Below, in pieces: positions 62,387-64,000 of a stretch of 64,000 nt of DNA (positions are counted from its first letter, which is position 1; each line of letters begins with the position of its first letter). The stretch is taken from the NCBI GenBank assembly GCA_030512295.1, contig JAULSR010000001.1:5417001-5481000 (forward strand), given 5' to 3'. The notes under the pieces are model-generated. The model was not told the DNA's origin, searched no databases, and worked only from the letters and a program-made list of their open reading frames with translations. A program made the position numbers and the translations under genes. This DNA comes from Bombardia bombarda. Its lineage: Eukaryota; Ascomycota; Sordariomycetes; Sordariales; Lasiosphaeriaceae.

Positions 62387-64000
62387 CTACTCCCTAATAG
62401 GATCCCCCGGCCCGCCAGTCCCATCCTCCTTCTTCACAAACGCCGCGCTCGCCCAGCCGATCCAGCTCTGGCGCTTGTTCGCGTTCGCCTGCGCATTCGC
62501 CTCCGAGTTCTCCTGCACCAGCCGCAGCGGGCGCGGCTTATTGCCCGCGAACGTCGTGTTCTTCTCGTGATACGAGCGCGGCGGGCTGGGCGCATCCCTC
62601 TCACCACCACCACCGTGGCCGTTAGCCCCGTTGTGGATCGACTCCCCGCTGGTGCTGCTCGTCTCGCTCTTCATGCCGGGGAAGTTGCCGCTCGACGACG
62701 GCGCGCCGCCACCGCCGCCATTGTTGCTGGCGGTGTAGGAGCTGCCGCCGCCGCTGCTGGCGCGGTTGCCGGCGCCCTGCGGCAAGAAGTTGAACGTCTG
62801 GCTGGAGCGCAGCGTGGGCGACAGGGGCCCGTCGGCCGAGCCGCGGTACATGGCGTTGACCACGCTGGCCGCGCCGCCGGTGTATTGCTCGCTCATGGGC
62901 CTACCACGGCGAGTGCTGGCGGACCGGTTCATGCCGATGGGGATGCTGGGCGCCGTGTCGGGGTTAGTGTGCGTCGATATGTCGCCGGCAGCGGGCATGA
63001 CCGACATGGGACGCTGCTTGGGCTTGGTGGCCATGGACTTGGCGCGCTGGAGGAGGGAGAAGCCGGCGGCCTGGCGGGCGCCTCCTGGCGGTGGGGGCAG
63101 CTCCTTGTTGGTATTGGGGGCGCCGCCGTCCTTGAAGTCGTTGCTTTGGTCGAGGATGTGCTCAAATTCCTGGTGCTGCAGGAGGCGCTCGATGATCTTG
63201 TTGATGTAGAGAGTCAGGGCCTTGTTCTGATCCTTGACGGTTTTCAGCTCTGTCTCGAGATGTCGCTGGGCTTCGGGGTTGCTGCTGCTTTCTTGTGGGT
63301 GGTCGTTTACAGCGGCCTCGGAGAGCTCGTCGGCTAGGCTGGTGCCACTTGATCTACCCTCGAGGGCGGCCAGGGCGTCCTGGTTCGAAGATGCGGCCAT
63401 GTAGCTGAAGTCGCTGGCGCCAAAGTCTCCTTTGAGTGTTCGCTCCTGGAGGAGAAGCTGGTAACTCTCGTTGTCTTCCATTAGGCGGGCGTTAGCCATA
63501 CGAGCCTCCATAAGCAGCCGCTCGACCTCTTGGAGACGACCCCCTCCCTGGTTTTCTGTTTCAACAAGCTTGATTTGAGCCTCGGCCAGCTCCAGCCTGA
63601 GAGACTCGATCATCTTATCTTTTTGAAGCACCAACTTAGAATTGTTCCGCGAATCACTGCGCTGTATGGATGATGGTGGCGCAAAGCTCCCGCTGTCGAT
63701 GCTAGGTGAACTGGAGACGGCTGCCGATGGTGTTAGCTTGGTTTCAGGCGACAAGTCCGGAAAGACAAACGTACACAGCGGGGACTTACCCTGCCTTGTT
63801 TGCCTGTCCTCGTCGTGGTTCCTCTGCGACAGACTATCCTTGAGCCTCTGGATGACGGCCTGCATCTCCTCCTCACGGTTGGCCATCTCGTCCTTCTCCT
63901 TCATCATGGCACTGCGCTCTGCCTCGTAGATGCTCTCCATCTCGCGCATCTGGCGAGCGCCTTCGCGCTTCTCGTTGGTGAGCCATTCAATCTGCTCCTC
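62387..64000 (-). CDS. coiled-coil, Ser/Gly-rich protein of the fungal 'M protein repeat' type; 5' end beyond window
   Basis: Partial model: complement(join(62387..63720,63790..>64000)); the frame is open to the right edge (EEQIEWLTNEKREGARQ), so the true start lies outside. A coiled coil (KEKDEMANREEEMQAVIQRL) is interrupted by a 69 nt in-frame, stop-free intron with GCTAAC branch site and GTAAGT donor. More coiled coil follows (DKMIESLRLELAEAQIKLVE, RLLMEARMANARLMEDNESY), then KDQNKALTLYINKIIERLLQ. The last ~280 residues are low-complexity Ser/Gly/Pro with RSASTRRGRPMSEQY and a short conserved end (KRQSWIGWASAAFVKKEDG). I recognise it as a Pezizomycotina-conserved coiled-coil protein often named after M proteins; molecular role unknown to me. 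Confidence 0.75.
   Translation of the reverse strand, partial: EEQIEWLTNEKREGARQMREMESIYEAERSAMMKEKDEMANREEEMQAVIQRLKDSLSQRNHDEDRQTRQGKSPLCTFVFPDLSPETKLTPSAAVSSSPSIDSGSFAPPSSIQRSDSRNNSKLVLQKDKMIESLRLELAEAQIKLVETENQGGGRLQEVERLLMEARMANARLMEDNESYQLLLQERTLKGDFGASDFSYMAASSNQDALAALEGRSSGTSLADELSEAAVNDHPQESSSNPEAQRHLETELKTVKDQNKALTLYINKIIERLLQHQEFEHILDQSNDFKDGGAPNTNKELPPPPGGARQAAGFSLLQRAKSMATKPKQRPMSVMPAAGDISTHTNPDTAPSIPIGMNRSASTRRGRPMSEQYTGGAASVVNAMYRGSADGPLSPTLRSSQTFNFLPQGAGNRASSGGGSSYTASNNGGGGGAPSSSGNFPGMKSETSSTSGESIHNGANGHGGGGERDAPSPPRSYHEKNTTFAGNKPRPLRLVQENSEANAQANANKRQSWIGWASAAFVKKEDGTGGPGDPIRE

Noticed and set aside
62153..63337. 394-codon open frame on the plus strand opposite the coiled-coil gene
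   Set aside because: Long only because the minus-strand gene is GC3-rich; translation is Arg/Leu/Ala repeats with no domain.

Overview
This is nuclear DNA of a filamentous ascomycete (Pezizomycotina), most likely a Sordariomycete. The genes carry short introns (mostly 54-107 nt) with GTRNGT-type donors, CTAAC-like branch points and YAG acceptors. Exons are GC-rich with C/G in third positions. Several families are fungal-specific (DUF3824, DUF7924, VAC7, the NUZM 21.3 kDa complex I subunit), and the single 5S rRNA gene is dispersed with its own TATA box, as in Neurospora. The species cannot be named from this window. No protein-coding transposon, virus, CRISPR array or obvious secondary-metabolite cluster is visible.

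Layout, left to right: SPF45-like splicing factor (-), PRP2/DHX16 splicing helicase (-), ER DnaJ chaperone SCJ1 (+), 5S rRNA (+), DUF3824 RS/RD-rich protein (-), a 3.3 kb gene-poor stretch, QCR8 of complex III (-) head-to-head with prohibitin PHB1 (+), REX3-type exonuclease (+), DOT5/PrxQ-type peroxiredoxin (-) head-to-head with the NUZM complex I subunit (+), LTO1-like Fe-S adaptor (-), an orphan ORF (-), DUF7924 protein (-) head-to-head with cytosolic methionyl-tRNA synthetase (+), SDR oxidoreductase (-) head-to-head with the NatA catalytic subunit NAA10/ARD1 (+), PCS60-like peroxisomal acyl-CoA synthetase (-) head-to-head with a METTL7-like methyltransferase (+), a ten-knuckle CCHC protein (-) head-to-head with a Kv-beta type aldo/keto reductase (+), sphingolipid delta-4 desaturase (+), VAC7 (-), a 4.5 kb gene-poor stretch, arylamine N-acetyltransferase (+), and a coiled-coil protein (-) running off the right edge.

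The content is mainly housekeeping: splicing (two adjacent factors), mitochondrial respiration and inner-membrane quality control (QCR8, PHB1, NUZM), translation (MetRS, 5S, LTO1 through ABCE1 maturation, NAA10), ER folding (SCJ1), peroxisomal and sphingolipid metabolism, and PI(3,5)P2 signalling (VAC7). Accessory-looking elements are the DUF7924 gene, the orphan ORF at 29.1 kb and the NAT gene. I rebuilt the spliced models by hand; phases were checked arithmetically and all close except DUF3824, which has a one-base discrepancy or an alternative acceptor. I did not find a convincing undescribed multi-gene system. The best leads are the DUF3824 architecture and frame problem, the DUF7924 ExK core, the divergent but structurally intact 5S gene, and the orphan ORF.
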